Origin: Lentisalinibacter sediminis
GTDB lineage: Bacteria > Pseudomonadota > Gammaproteobacteria > Steroidobacterales > Woeseiaceae
Assembly: GCF_040706615.1 (NCBI RefSeq)
Contig: NZ_JAPDRF010000005.1
Span: 682,001 to 746,000 of the forward strand
DNA length: 64,000 nucleotides
Direction: 5' to 3'
The notes below the pieces were generated by a model. It had not been told where the DNA came from, ran no database searches, and saw only the letters and a list, made by a program, of their open reading frames with translations. Of the stretch, positions 52,491-60,490 are shown piece after piece. The translations under genes were made by a program, and so were the position numbers. The first letter of the stretch is position 1. Each line of letters begins with the position of its first letter.

Positions 52491-53207
52491 ATGGTCAGGG
52501 CGAGTAGCATTCTCGTCGTGGACGACGACCCCCGTCTGTGCCGTTTGTTGTCCCGCTACCTGACCGCGGAAGGCTACCCGGTACGCACCGCGGGCTCGGC
52601 CCGGGACATGCGCGAGATGATGGCTCTGGAGGAGCCGCGGCTGGTCATCCTGGATCTGATGCTGCCGGACGAGGACGGGCTGAGCCTGGCGCGGGAGCTC
52701 CGCGCGCGTTCGGATATCGGCATCCTGATGCTGACCGGCAAGCGGGATCCGGTGGACAGGATCGTGGGACTGGAGCTCGGCGCCGACGACTACATGACGA
52801 AGCCTTTCGACGAGCGCGAGCTGCTGGCAAGGGTGCGCAGCATCCTGAGACGCGTCATGCCGTCGGAACACCATGACGCCGACAATGGCTCGGTACTGAT
52901 TTTCGACGGCTGGACGCTGAATCTTGCGGCCTGGGAGCTGACCGATCCGGCAGGAAGGCCGGTCGAACTGACCAGCCACGAGTTCGAACTCCTGGCGGCA
53001 CTGGCATCCCACGCCGGACGCGTGCTCAGCCGCGATGCGATCCTGGAGATCGTGGCGGGACGGGACTGGACGCCCTACGACAGGAGCGTCGACGTGCTGG
53101 TGGGCAAGCTGCGGCGCAAGCTGGGCGACGACCCTCGTGCACCGCGCATGATAAAGACCGTCCGCGGCGCGGGTTACAAGCTGACGTCCCACGTCGCCCC
53201 CCTGTAG
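52491..53207 (+). CDS. OmpR-family response regulator
   Basis: The product is 238 residues. Its receiver domain (1-120) has the phosphoacceptor Asp in LVILDLMLPDEDG, DD pair near the start (VVDDDP) and Lys in MTKPFDERE. A winged-helix trans_reg_C domain (about 140-232) has LTSHEFELLAALASHAGRVL and VDVLVGKLRRKLG with KTVRGAGYKL, the standard DNA-binding recognition. It is divergent from the hybrid kinase. The short spacer has TCCCAT-type repeats. The TAG stop at 53205-53207 is the start of a REP element. Its targets might include the phased GTAA repeats at 50099. Confidence 0.92.
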   Translation: MVRASSILVVDDDPRLCRLLSRYLTAEGYPVRTAGSARDMREMMALEEPRLVILDLMLPDEDGLSLARELRARSDIGILMLTGKRDPVDRIVGLELGADDYMTKPFDERELLARVRSILRRVMPSEHHDADNGSVLIFDGWTLNLAAWELTDPAGRPVELTSHEFELLAALASHAGRVLSRDAILEIVAGRDWTPYDRSVDVLVGKLRRKLGDDPRAPRMIKTVRGAGYKLTSHVAPL

Positions 53208-53262
53208 GAGGGGCTTCAGCCCCGATTGCGATCGGCTGTATCGGGGCTGAAGCCCCTCCTAC
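53204..53262. repeat. Family 1 REP pair, supplies a stop codon
   Basis: GTAGGAGGGGCTTCAGCCCC at 53204 is paired with an inverted GGGGCTGAAGCCCCTCCTAC ending 53262. The centre is GATTGCGATCGGCTGTATC. The TAG at 53205-53207 is the stop of the regulator gene. Confidence 0.78.
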
Positions 53263-53398
53263 ATTCTTTGGTAACGCAGCAGGGGCTTCGACGTTGACAC
53301 CGAGACCCCTTCCAATTCTACGTATTCACGGATGTTCCATTGAGGCGTTCAATGGACCCTGCGAGGGAGCACGGAAGAGTGACATGGAGGGTTGAATC

Positions 53399-53941
53399 AT
53401 GCGTACCAGGAATCTTCTGGTAGGACTCGCCACCACGGCGCTGCTCGCCGGATCCGCTATTGCGGCGGCCGACATGCAGGGTGCCGGCAGCGGCGGGCAG
53501 GGTTCTGGCGCGGAACGCGGCGCTGTAGCGCGCGATGCCCAGATGGACCGGGACCGGGCCATGGACCGCGATCGCCTGATGGAACGTGAGCGTCTGCAGG
53601 ATCGCGACTACGCGATGGCCGGCGACAAGGATCAGGATCGCGACCGCGACCGCGATCGTGATCGTGACAAGGATCAGATCCAGGATCGCGATCGCGATCA
53701 GGACCCGGACCAGGCCAAGGATCAATACCGTGACCGGGATCGGGATCGGATTCATAGGGATGACGAAGGCAAGGGCATCTTCGCGGGTGGTCTCATGACC
53801 GAGCAGGAGCGCGAACGCTACCGCGCCCGGCTCAGCAATGCGGAGTCGGAGCAGGAGCGCGAACGCATCCGCGCCGAGCATCGAGAGCAGATGATGGAGC
53901 GGGCCCGCGAACAGGGCGTGACGCTGCCTGAGACCGAGTAA
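53399..53941 (+). CDS. Exported Asp/Arg-rich repeat protein
   Basis: The product is 180 residues. A signal peptide (MRTRNLLVGLATTALLAGSAIA, 22 residues) precedes a highly charged region. Residues about 50-123 are imperfect D-R/D-Q/E-R dipeptide repeats (DRDRDRDRDKDQ and similar). The last 55 residues form an amphipathic Glu/Arg/Met helix (ERERYRARLSNAESEQERERI). Such repeats are disordered and polyampholytic. Function is unknown; cation binding or envelope stress protection are guesses. TTGACA (53294-53299) and TACGTAT about 20 bp further could be a promoter. An OM protein gene follows 16 bp downstream. Confidence 0.78.
   Translation: MRTRNLLVGLATTALLAGSAIAAADMQGAGSGGQGSGAERGAVARDAQMDRDRAMDRDRLMERERLQDRDYAMAGDKDQDRDRDRDRDRDKDQIQDRDRDQDPDQAKDQYRDRDRDRIHRDDEGKGIFAGGLMTEQERERYRARLSNAESEQERERIRAEHREQMMERAREQGVTLPETE
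53604..53760 (+). repeat. Imperfect GAYCGYGAY-type hexamer repeats encoding D/R
   Basis: Short near-repeats of GATCGCGACCGC and GATCGTGATCGT run through the coding region and give alternating Asp-Arg. They could expand or contract by slippage in whole codons without a frameshift. Confidence 0.6.
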
Positions 53942-53957
53942 GCAACGGAGTGCCGCT

Positions 53958-54758
53958 ATGAATGCCAAGCACGCTGAGTGCGCGGGCCGGACGGCGGTGG
54001 TGTCGACGATGCTGGCGGTGCTCGCTTTGGCGGGCACCGCCGGCACGGCACTGGCGGAGGAGGGTCGCACGACCCTCACCGTCGGCGCCGAGTACACCAC
54101 CGGCGACTACGGCGGCGCCAGCGATATCGACGACATCTACGTTCCGGTCACACTGTCCTGGACCGGTGAGCAGTTTTCGCTGCGCGCGACGGTGCCATAC
54201 GCCTACGTGAGCGCGCCCGAAGGCTCCATCATCGGACGTCGCGGCGATGTGATCGTGGGAAGCGGTGACGACGTGTCGGACAGCGGCATCGGTGATGTCC
54301 TGCTGTCGGGGACCTGGCTCGGACTCGCAGAGAGCGACAACGCCGTGCTCGATGTCACCGCCAAAGTGAAGCTGGGCACGGCCGACGAGGATACGGGGCT
54401 GGGTACCGGCGAGAGCGACTATTCATTGCAGCTGGACGGCTATGTCTTCCAGCGGGACGTCATGTGGATGGGCACCGTCGGCTACAAGTGGCGGGGTGAT
54501 CCCGCCGGACTGGACCTGGACGACACCTGGTTCGTCGCCGGCGGCGTTGCGCTGTGGGCAGGCCGTGACAATCGCATCGGCACACTCGTGAGCTACCGGC
54601 CCGAGCTGATTGACGGCGGCGATGCCGCGACCGAGGTCTCCGTGTTCTTCGACACCGAGGTCTCGCCGCGGCTCGGCGCGCAGGTCTACGCCCTGGCCGG
54701 CCTGTCTGACGGCAGTCCCGACTGGGGTATCGGCGGATCGGTGAGCTGGTCGTTCTGA
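53958..54758 (+). CDS. Outer-membrane beta-barrel protein
   Basis: The product is 266 residues with a long signal segment (up to about residue 33, ALAEEGRTTL). After it come alternating beta-strands (TTLTVGAEYTTGDYG, VPVTLSWTGEQFSLRATVPYAYV, TVGYKWRGD, FVAGGVALWAG) and a final strand ending SVSWSF, with C-terminal Phe as in OMPs. It resembles DUF3187/transporter-like OMPs but I cannot name it. The D/R-rich gene is 16 bp upstream, so the two may be co-transcribed. A family 1 REP follows. Confidence 0.8.
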   Translation: MNAKHAECAGRTAVVSTMLAVLALAGTAGTALAEEGRTTLTVGAEYTTGDYGGASDIDDIYVPVTLSWTGEQFSLRATVPYAYVSAPEGSIIGRRGDVIVGSGDDVSDSGIGDVLLSGTWLGLAESDNAVLDVTAKVKLGTADEDTGLGTGESDYSLQLDGYVFQRDVMWMGTVGYKWRGDPAGLDLDDTWFVAGGVALWAGRDNRIGTLVSYRPELIDGGDAATEVSVFFDTEVSPRLGAQVYALAGLSDGSPDWGIGGSVSWSF

Positions 54759-54765
54759 AGAGGAT

Positions 54766-54820
54766 GTAGGAGCCTTCAGGCCCGACTCGGCTGAGGAATC
54801 GGGGCTAAAGCCCCTCCTAC
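54766..54820. repeat. Family 1 REP pair
   Basis: GTAGGAGCCTTCAGGCCCGA at 54766 is paired with an inverted GGGGCTAAAGCCCCTCCTAC ending 54820. It lies between the outer-membrane protein and the ATP-grasp gene. It does not supply a stop. Confidence 0.75.
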
Positions 54821-54881
54821 GTGTCTTCGTACGTGGTCTCCACGGTGGTGTCGTATGCGCGCCGGGGTCCACAGTGAAACG

Positions 54882-56189
54882 ATGCGCAACGTCTTCGTCC
54901 TCGGGCTCGACGAGTTCAATAAACGCGAGCTGCGGTCCATCCGCGAGGCGGAGGCCTGCCGGTTCGTCGGCCTGCTCGGTTACGACGAGATCGTGCGGCC
55001 GGAGAACGGCGAGTTTCACTTCGAGGCGCTGAGGCGCCAGGCCGAGGAACAGCTGGACGGCCACGGCGGCTCCGTCGACGGCATCATCGCTTTCTGGGAC
55101 TTCCCCTCCAGCGCCATGGCCGGGGTGCTGCGCAATGCCCGAGGTCTACCCGGCCCGAGCAACGAGGCGATCGCCCGCTGCGAGCACAAGTACTGGTCGC
55201 GCATCGAACAGCGGGCGGTGGTGCCGGAGCTGGTGCCCGCGTTCCAGGCCGTGGATCCGTTCGCCGACGATCCGGCTGCCCTGATCGAGCTGGACTACCC
55301 GTTCTGGATCAAGCCGGTGAAGGCCCATTCGTCGCGGCTGGGCTTCCTGATCAACGGTCCCGAAGACCTGCGTGCCCACCTGCCGGAGATCCGCGACAAG
55401 ATCGGCTTCTTTGGTCGGCCGTTCGATGAGTATCTGCAGCACGTCGAGGTTCCCTGCGAGATCCGGCGGGTGACCGGGCACTGGTGCATCGCCGAGGCGA
55501 TCATCTCGGCCGGCCGGCAGTGCACGCTGGAGGGCTACGCCTATCAGGGAGCTGTGCAAATCTACGGTGTCGTCGATTCCGTGCGTACGGGACGCCACCG
55601 CTCCTGCTTCTCCCGTTATCAGTACCCGTCCGGCCTGCCGCGCCGGGTCCAGGCACGCATGATCCACGCCGCAGAGCAAGTGATGCAGCGTTTCCGCTAC
55701 GACTGCGGCGCCTTCAACATGGAGTTCTACTGGCACCCGGAGACCGACCGGATCAGCCTGCTGGAGGTGAATGCCCGCATCTCCAAGTCTCACTGTCCGC
55801 TGTTCCGGCTCGTGGACGGCGCCTCCCACCAGTCTGTGGCAGTGGACCTGGCGCTGGATGAGGATCCCCGGTTCCCGCAGCGGCAGGGCGAGTATCGGGT
55901 GGCCGCCAAGTTCATGGTCAGGGTTTTCTGCGACGACGGCATCGTGCGCGCCATGCCGACAGCGGCAGAACTCGACCGCGTGAGTGCCCGTTATCCCGAG
56001 GCGCGATTCCGGCCGCTGGCCGAACCCGGCGAGCGTTTGAGAGACTCTCATCATTACGACAGCTACAGTTACGAACTCGGCGACCTCTTCCTTGGCGCCG
56101 GTAATCAGCGCGAGCTGCTGCACAAGTACCGCGACTGCATGGCAATGCTGAGCTTCGAAGTGGAACCGACAGGACAGGACGCTGCATGA
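54882..56189 (+). CDS. ATP-grasp ligase
   Basis: The product is 435 residues from the ATG at 54882 (an in-frame ATG at 54855 would add nine). An N-terminal Rossmann-like domain (about 1-110, VFVLGLDEFNKRE) leads into ATP-grasp: a Lys-containing block (YPFWIKPVKAHSSRLGF) and the metal-ligand region ISLLEVNARISKSHCPLF. The carboxylate-amine ligase type is likely; the substrate is unknown. It overlaps the CocE gene by 4 bp (ATGA), so the two are translated together. The pairing of a ligase with a hydrolase suggests synthesis and later modification or turnover of the same amide/ester. Confidence 0.82.
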   Translation: MRNVFVLGLDEFNKRELRSIREAEACRFVGLLGYDEIVRPENGEFHFEALRRQAEEQLDGHGGSVDGIIAFWDFPSSAMAGVLRNARGLPGPSNEAIARCEHKYWSRIEQRAVVPELVPAFQAVDPFADDPAALIELDYPFWIKPVKAHSSRLGFLINGPEDLRAHLPEIRDKIGFFGRPFDEYLQHVEVPCEIRRVTGHWCIAEAIISAGRQCTLEGYAYQGAVQIYGVVDSVRTGRHRSCFSRYQYPSGLPRRVQARMIHAAEQVMQRFRYDCGAFNMEFYWHPETDRISLLEVNARISKSHCPLFRLVDGASHQSVAVDLALDEDPRFPQRQGEYRVAAKFMVRVFCDDGIVRAMPTAAELDRVSARYPEARFRPLAEPGERLRDSHHYDSYSYELGDLFLGAGNQRELLHKYRDCMAMLSFEVEPTGQDAA

Positions 56190-58207
56190 AATTCGTCGAT
56201 GAACTGCCCCATCGGGTACGCGAGCTGGAGAACGTGGAGGTGCCGATGCCGGACGGCGTGCGTCTGGCGCTGCGCATCTGGATGCCGGAGGATGCGGCGG
56301 AGCGCCCCGTGCCGGCGATCCTGGAGTACATTCCCTACCGCAAGCGCTACGGGACCGCGGCGCGGGACGCGCTTGCCCAACCCTACATGGCCGGCCACGG
56401 CTATGCGTGCATCCGAGCCGATCTCCGTGGCAGCGGCGAATCCGAAGGCGTGCTGGAGGACGAGTACCTGCAGCAGGAGCTGGACGACGGCTGCGAGCTG
56501 ATCCGCTGGATCGCCGAACAGCCCTGGTGCGACGGCAACGTAGGCATGATGGGCATCTCCTGGGGGGGCTTCAACGGCCTGCAGATCGCCGCCATGCAGC
56601 CGCCGGCGCTGAAGGCCATCGTCACGCTCAGTTCCACCGACGACCGCTATGCCGACGACATCCACCACATGGGCGGCTGCCTGCTGGGCGACAATCTGTC
56701 GTGGGCCTCGACCATGTTCGCCTACAACACGATGCCGCCGGACCCGGAGCTGGTGGGCGAGCGCTGGCGCGACATGTGGTTCCAGCGGCTCGAAGGCAGC
56801 GGCCTGTGGCTGGCCAAGTGGCTCCGGCATCAGCGCCGCGACGCTTACTGGCGCCACGGGTCGGTGTGCGAGGACTTCGGTGCCATCCGCTGCCCCGTCT
56901 ATGCCGTCAGCGGCTGGACCGATGGCTATTCCAACGCCGTATTCCGGCTGCTCGAGAATCTGGACGTGCCGCGCAAGGGCCTCATCGGCCCCTGGAGCCA
57001 CAAGTATCCCCATATCGGCATACCCGGTCCCGCCATCGATTTCCTGGGCGAGATGCTGCGCTGGTGGGACCAGTGGCTGAAGGGCGTGGACACCGGCATC
57101 ATGGACGAGCCCATGCTGCAGGCCTGGATGCAGGACAGCGTACCGCCCACCACGATGTACCTGGAGCGCCCCGGCCGCTGGGTGGGCGAGCCCGCCTGGC
57201 CGTCGCCGAACGTGGCCGAGCGTCGCTACCGCTTCACCCGCCATCACCTGCGGCCGCCGGAGACGGAGGTGGAGCCCTACGCGATCGGCCTGCAGTCGCC
57301 GCTCACGGTGGGGCTGTTCGCCGGCAAATGGTGCTCCTACGCGGCCGGCCCGGATCTCGCCCACGACCAGCGCCACGAGGACGGCGGCGCGCTCGTGTTC
57401 CAGACCGATCCTCTGGATCAGGACGTGGAGATCCTCGGCGAGCCGGTCGCCGAACTGGAGGTCTCAGCAGATCGTCCCGTGGCAATGCTGGCCGTGCGGC
57501 TCTCCGACGTGTTGCCGGACGGCAAGGCCACACGGGTCACCTACGGCCTGTTGAATCTGACCCACCGCAACAGCAGCGAGGAGCCGGAGCCGCTGGAACC
57601 CGGCCGGCACTACCGGGTGCGGGTGAAACTGAACGAGGCGGCCCACCGCTTCCCCGCCGGCCACCGCCTGCGGGTGTCCGTCTCCACGTCGTACTGGCCG
57701 CTCGCATGGCCGGCGCCGGAAGCGGCGCGCATCGAATTGCACGTGGCCGGCAGCAGCCTGTCGCTGCCGGTGCGCCCGCCGCGGCCCGAAGACGATGAGC
57801 TGCACGGCTTCGGTGAGCCGGCGGGCACACCGCCATTGGAACGCCGGGTGATCGACGGCGGCCATCACAACTGGATCGTGCACACCGATCTCGCCCGGGA
57901 CGTTTCCACGCTGGAGGTCATCAACGACGCAGGCCGTTACGTGATCCGGGACATCGATCTGGAGGTCGGCGCGAAGGCCCTGGAGTGGTACAGCTCGCGA
58001 GCGGACGACGTCGCCACGGCTCGCGGCGAGACCTACTGGGAGCGCAGCCTGGCCCGCGGCGACTGGCGCATCCGCACGGAGACCCGCACGATCCTTACCT
58101 CCACTCCGACGCACTTCCACGTCACCGCCACGCTGGATGCCTGGGAAGGCGACAAGCGGGTGTTCAGCCGCAACTGGGACGAAGCCATAGAACGCGACCT
58201 GGTCTGA
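56186..58207 (+). CDS. CocE/NonD-type (X-Pro dipeptidyl-peptidase) hydrolase
   Basis: The product is 673 residues with no signal peptide. The alpha/beta-hydrolase core has nucleophile Ser in GISWGGF (about 128), Asp in SGWTDGY (about 248) and His in GPWSHKYPH. A C-terminal jelly-roll domain follows (about 370-560), as in cocaine esterase and acylaminopeptidase-type S15 family enzymes. A further 100 or so residues of beta-rich sequence close the protein. Cytoplasmic by absence of a signal. It overlaps the ATP-grasp gene (ATGA). Acyl-ester or peptide hydrolysis or acyl transfer on the ATP-grasp product is a guess. Confidence 0.85.
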   Translation: MKFVDELPHRVRELENVEVPMPDGVRLALRIWMPEDAAERPVPAILEYIPYRKRYGTAARDALAQPYMAGHGYACIRADLRGSGESEGVLEDEYLQQELDDGCELIRWIAEQPWCDGNVGMMGISWGGFNGLQIAAMQPPALKAIVTLSSTDDRYADDIHHMGGCLLGDNLSWASTMFAYNTMPPDPELVGERWRDMWFQRLEGSGLWLAKWLRHQRRDAYWRHGSVCEDFGAIRCPVYAVSGWTDGYSNAVFRLLENLDVPRKGLIGPWSHKYPHIGIPGPAIDFLGEMLRWWDQWLKGVDTGIMDEPMLQAWMQDSVPPTTMYLERPGRWVGEPAWPSPNVAERRYRFTRHHLRPPETEVEPYAIGLQSPLTVGLFAGKWCSYAAGPDLAHDQRHEDGGALVFQTDPLDQDVEILGEPVAELEVSADRPVAMLAVRLSDVLPDGKATRVTYGLLNLTHRNSSEEPEPLEPGRHYRVRVKLNEAAHRFPAGHRLRVSVSTSYWPLAWPAPEAARIELHVAGSSLSLPVRPPRPEDDELHGFGEPAGTPPLERRVIDGGHHNWIVHTDLARDVSTLEVINDAGRYVIRDIDLEVGAKALEWYSSRADDVATARGETYWERSLARGDWRIRTETRTILTSTPTHFHVTATLDAWEGDKRVFSRNWDEAIERDLV

Positions 58208-58220
58208 CGGGTTCTTTCCT

Positions 58221-58292
58221 GGCCGCCCTGCGGGGGTATCCATCTTGCTCCCGACAAAAGGTCGCGGCGATGGATACCCCCGCATGACGGCC
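58221..58292. repeat. Inverted repeat after the CocE gene, possible terminator
   Basis: GCGGGGGTATCCATC (58230-58244) is perfectly complementary to GATGGATACCCCCGC (58269-58283), and GGCCG/CGGCC extends it outward. It lies 14 bp after the CocE stop and could terminate transcription, though no T-run follows. Confidence 0.55.
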
Positions 58293-58365
58293 GCCTCGCG
58301 GTGGCGTGAAGGAAGCGCCGGTCAGCAGCGCCTGCTGACTGGCGCCAGACCTTCCGGTTACGGGT

Positions 58366-58503
58366 CCGTCAGCGGGTGGGCAAGGGTTGCGGGGTCGTCC
58401 GGGCCGACTGGAGCCATGAGGGCGGGAAGGAGGCCTGGCCGAAGCGAGGGAGGACAGGACGTCCGAGTGAGCGTCCCCGCGACCCTTGCCCACCGGCTGA
58501 CGG
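58366..58503. repeat. 29-bp inverted repeats enclosing 80 bp
   Basis: Left arm 58366-58394 (starts CCGTCAGCGGGTGGGCAAGG) and right arm 58475-58503 match over 29 bp with two mismatches, both tolerated as near-pairs. The 80-bp loop is G-rich. It could fold into a long hairpin RNA or be a small MITE-like element. No second copy was seen in the window. Confidence 0.55.
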
Positions 58504-58540
58504 GCCAACGCCGATAGAATGCTGGGTCGAGGCTGACAGC

Positions 58541-58563
58541 ATCGGGCCTGAAGGCCCTCCTAC
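58541..58563 (-). repeat. Family 1 REP unit, supplies a stop codon
   Basis: On the minus strand GTAGGAGGGCCTTCAGGCCC then GAT. The TAG (58560-58562) is the stop of the LigD polymerase gene. No inverted partner. Confidence 0.73.
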
Positions 58564-59474
58564 AGGTTATTCAGCGCTTCGTCGGCGGCCGCGATGCCGG
58601 CCGCGTGGCGCTTCATGTCCGCCCACGGGTCCTCGATCTGGCCGAGCCGGCGGAACAGGTTGCCGATGTGATAGCGCTGCGCCGTGAGGTCGCCGGCGCC
58701 CAGTTCGTCCCAGGCCAGCGGCGTCGCCACCGGCGCGCCGGGTTTCGCGCGCAGGCTGTAGGGCATCACCGCCGTCTGGCCGTACGCGTTGCGCATGACG
58801 TCCAGGTACAGCCGGCCTTTGCGCTTGTCCTTGCGCTGCTCCGCCGTGAGGGTGTCCGGATGGCGTTCGGCGAGCAAGTCGGCGGCACGGCGCGCGAAGT
58901 CCCGGACTCGATCGAAGTCTGCGCTGCGCTCCAGCGGGACCACAACGTGCAGGCCCCGGGAGCCGGTGGTCATGACGTAGGGGGTGAGCCCCAGCTCGCG
59001 CAGGAAGTCGCCCGTGATCCGGGCGGCGTCGCGAACCGGTCCGAAGTCGTCGTCGGGAGGGTCGAGGTCGAACACCATTCGATCCGGGTGGTGCAGCCGG
59101 TCGCGCCGGCTCAGCCAGGCGTGAATGGTCAGCGTGCCCTGGTTGGCCAGGTAGACGAGCCCGGCGGCGTTGCGAACGACGATGTGTTCCACCTCGCCGC
59201 CGCCCACCCGATCGGCTGTGACGCCCTCGACATAGTCGGGGAAGTAGTCCGCACGGGCCTGCTGGTAGAAGCCGTCCTCGCCCAGGCCGTCCGGGAAGCG
59301 CTGCAGGGTGAGGAAGCGTTCGGACGCCCAGGGCAGGGCGTATTCCGCCACGGTGCGGTAATACTCGATCACGTCGCCCTTGGTGATACCGGCGTCCGGG
59401 TAGAGCACCTTGTCCTCGCTGGAGGTCTCCACCACGAGGCGCCCGAAGCTCAGTCGGCGGCTTTCTTCAGGCAT
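58560..59474 (-). CDS. ligD: LigD polymerase domain as a separate protein
   Basis: The product is 304 residues and corresponds to the C-terminal POL (PrimPol, archaeo-eukaryotic primase fold) domain of trifunctional LigD. It has DLDPPDDDF (metal-binding Asp pair), TTGSRGLHVVVPL and RKGRLYLDVMRNAYGQTAV blocks. In most bacteria these domains are one polypeptide; here the ligase and phosphoesterase are separate adjacent genes. The start is the ATG at 59474, 8 bp after the ligase stop. It fills gaps during non-homologous end joining. Its TAG stop belongs to a REP element. Confidence 0.9.
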   Translation of the reverse strand: MPEESRRLSFGRLVVETSSEDKVLYPDAGITKGDVIEYYRTVAEYALPWASERFLTLQRFPDGLGEDGFYQQARADYFPDYVEGVTADRVGGGEVEHIVVRNAAGLVYLANQGTLTIHAWLSRRDRLHHPDRMVFDLDPPDDDFGPVRDAARITGDFLRELGLTPYVMTTGSRGLHVVVPLERSADFDRVRDFARRAADLLAERHPDTLTAEQRKDKRKGRLYLDVMRNAYGQTAVMPYSLRAKPGAPVATPLAWDELGAGDLTAQRYHIGNLFRRLGQIEDPWADMKRHAAGIAAADEALNNL

Positions 59475-59482
59475 GGGTCGTC

Positions 59483-60490
59483 TCAGACATCGCGGGGGCG
59501 CTCCCGCCGCACCTTCTTCGCCGGCTTGTCTTCGCGCAGGCCGATATAGCGCGGATGGCGGAGCTTGCCGTCGCCGGTCCACTCGGTGAAGCCGAACTCG
59601 CCGACCAGTTCGGGCGTTATCCAGTGCGCGTTCTTCTCGCGCACCTCCTCGTCGAATCCGGGCTCGTCCCGCTCGATGGCCTGCATCCGGTCGTGCAGTT
59701 TCTCGAGCGTCTCGTCGTCGAAGCCCGTCCCCACCTTGCCGGCGTAGCGCAGCTCGTCGTCTTCGTAGTAGCCGACCAGCAGCGCGCCGAAGCCCTTGCG
59801 CGAGCCTTTCGGGTCCGTGTAGCCGCCGATGACGAGTTCCTGGCGGTTGACGCACTTGAACTTCAGCCAGTCGCGCGAGCGCGAATGGACATAGCGGCCG
59901 TCTGCCTTCTTGGCGATGACGCCCTCCCAGCCCTTCCGGCAGGCTTCCTGGTAGTACGCCTCGCCCTCGGTGTTGCGGTGACGGGTATAGCGCAGACGGC
60001 CGCCGAAATCGAAGGCGTCGCGCAGCAGGCGCTTGCGGCTGCGCAGCGGCAGTTCGTCCAGCAGGTAGCGGTCCAGATAGATCAGGTCGAAGAGATACAG
60101 CCAGACGCCGATGCCGGTGGCCCGTGCCTCGTCGGGGTCGCTGATGCCGATGCGCTGCTGCAGCCGGCTGAAGCTCGTCACCTTGCCGTCGAAGGTCACA
60201 ATCTCGCCGTCGGTGATGAAGCGGTCCGGCCCGGCTTCCTCCAGTGCCTCCACCAGCTCCGGATAGGTATCGTTCAGCTTCTTCCTGTTGCGCGAGAGTA
60301 TGCGCACGCCGCGCCCGTCCCCGAACACCAGGCAGCGTTCGCCGTCCAGCTTGCGCTCGTAGATCCAGTCCTCCGAGGAGAAGTGGTCGTCGGTGAGGGT
60401 GGCGAGCATGGGCGCCGTCCAGTCCGGCATGCCCTCGCGCTGCAGCTTGTCCCGCGCGGCCTCCGGCAGCGATGCGAACGGCTCTTTCAC
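59483..60490 (-). CDS. ligD: ATP-dependent DNA ligase (LigD ligase domain)
   Basis: The product is 335 residues from the GTG at 60490, preceded by AGGAGGA. Adenylation motif KLDGER has the nucleotidyl-acceptor Lys47; ITDGEIVTFDG, EGVIAKKADGRYV and DWLKFKC follow, and an OB domain (VIGGYTDPKGSRKGFGALLVGYY). It is the ligase core of LigD. The GTG overlaps the phosphoesterase stop (GTGA), so translation is coupled. Order phosphoesterase, ligase, polymerase equals the domain order of the fused LigD of Pseudomonas. Confidence 0.92.
   Translation of the reverse strand: MKEPFASLPEAARDKLQREGMPDWTAPMLATLTDDHFSSEDWIYERKLDGERCLVFGDGRGVRILSRNRKKLNDTYPELVEALEEAGPDRFITDGEIVTFDGKVTSFSRLQQRIGISDPDEARATGIGVWLYLFDLIYLDRYLLDELPLRSRKRLLRDAFDFGGRLRYTRHRNTEGEAYYQEACRKGWEGVIAKKADGRYVHSRSRDWLKFKCVNRQELVIGGYTDPKGSRKGFGALLVGYYEDDELRYAGKVGTGFDDETLEKLHDRMQAIERDEPGFDEEVREKNAHWITPELVGEFGFTEWTGDGKLRHPRYIGLREDKPAKKVRRERPRDV

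Larger units (their letters stand above)
58208..58540. other. Intergenic region with two long inverted repeats
   Basis: No gene is supported in these 333 bp. Two structured inverted repeats lie within, 58221-58292 and 58366-58503. A GTCAGCAG/CTGCTGAC palindrome is at 58321-58339. Confidence 0.4.

Noticed and set aside
53604..53760. CRISPR-like repeat
   Set aside because: The units are short, contiguous, imperfect and coding; there are no spacers.
58245..58517. Small open frames in the 58208-58540 region
   Set aside because: They coincide with inverted repeats, have no ribosome site and no recognisable product.
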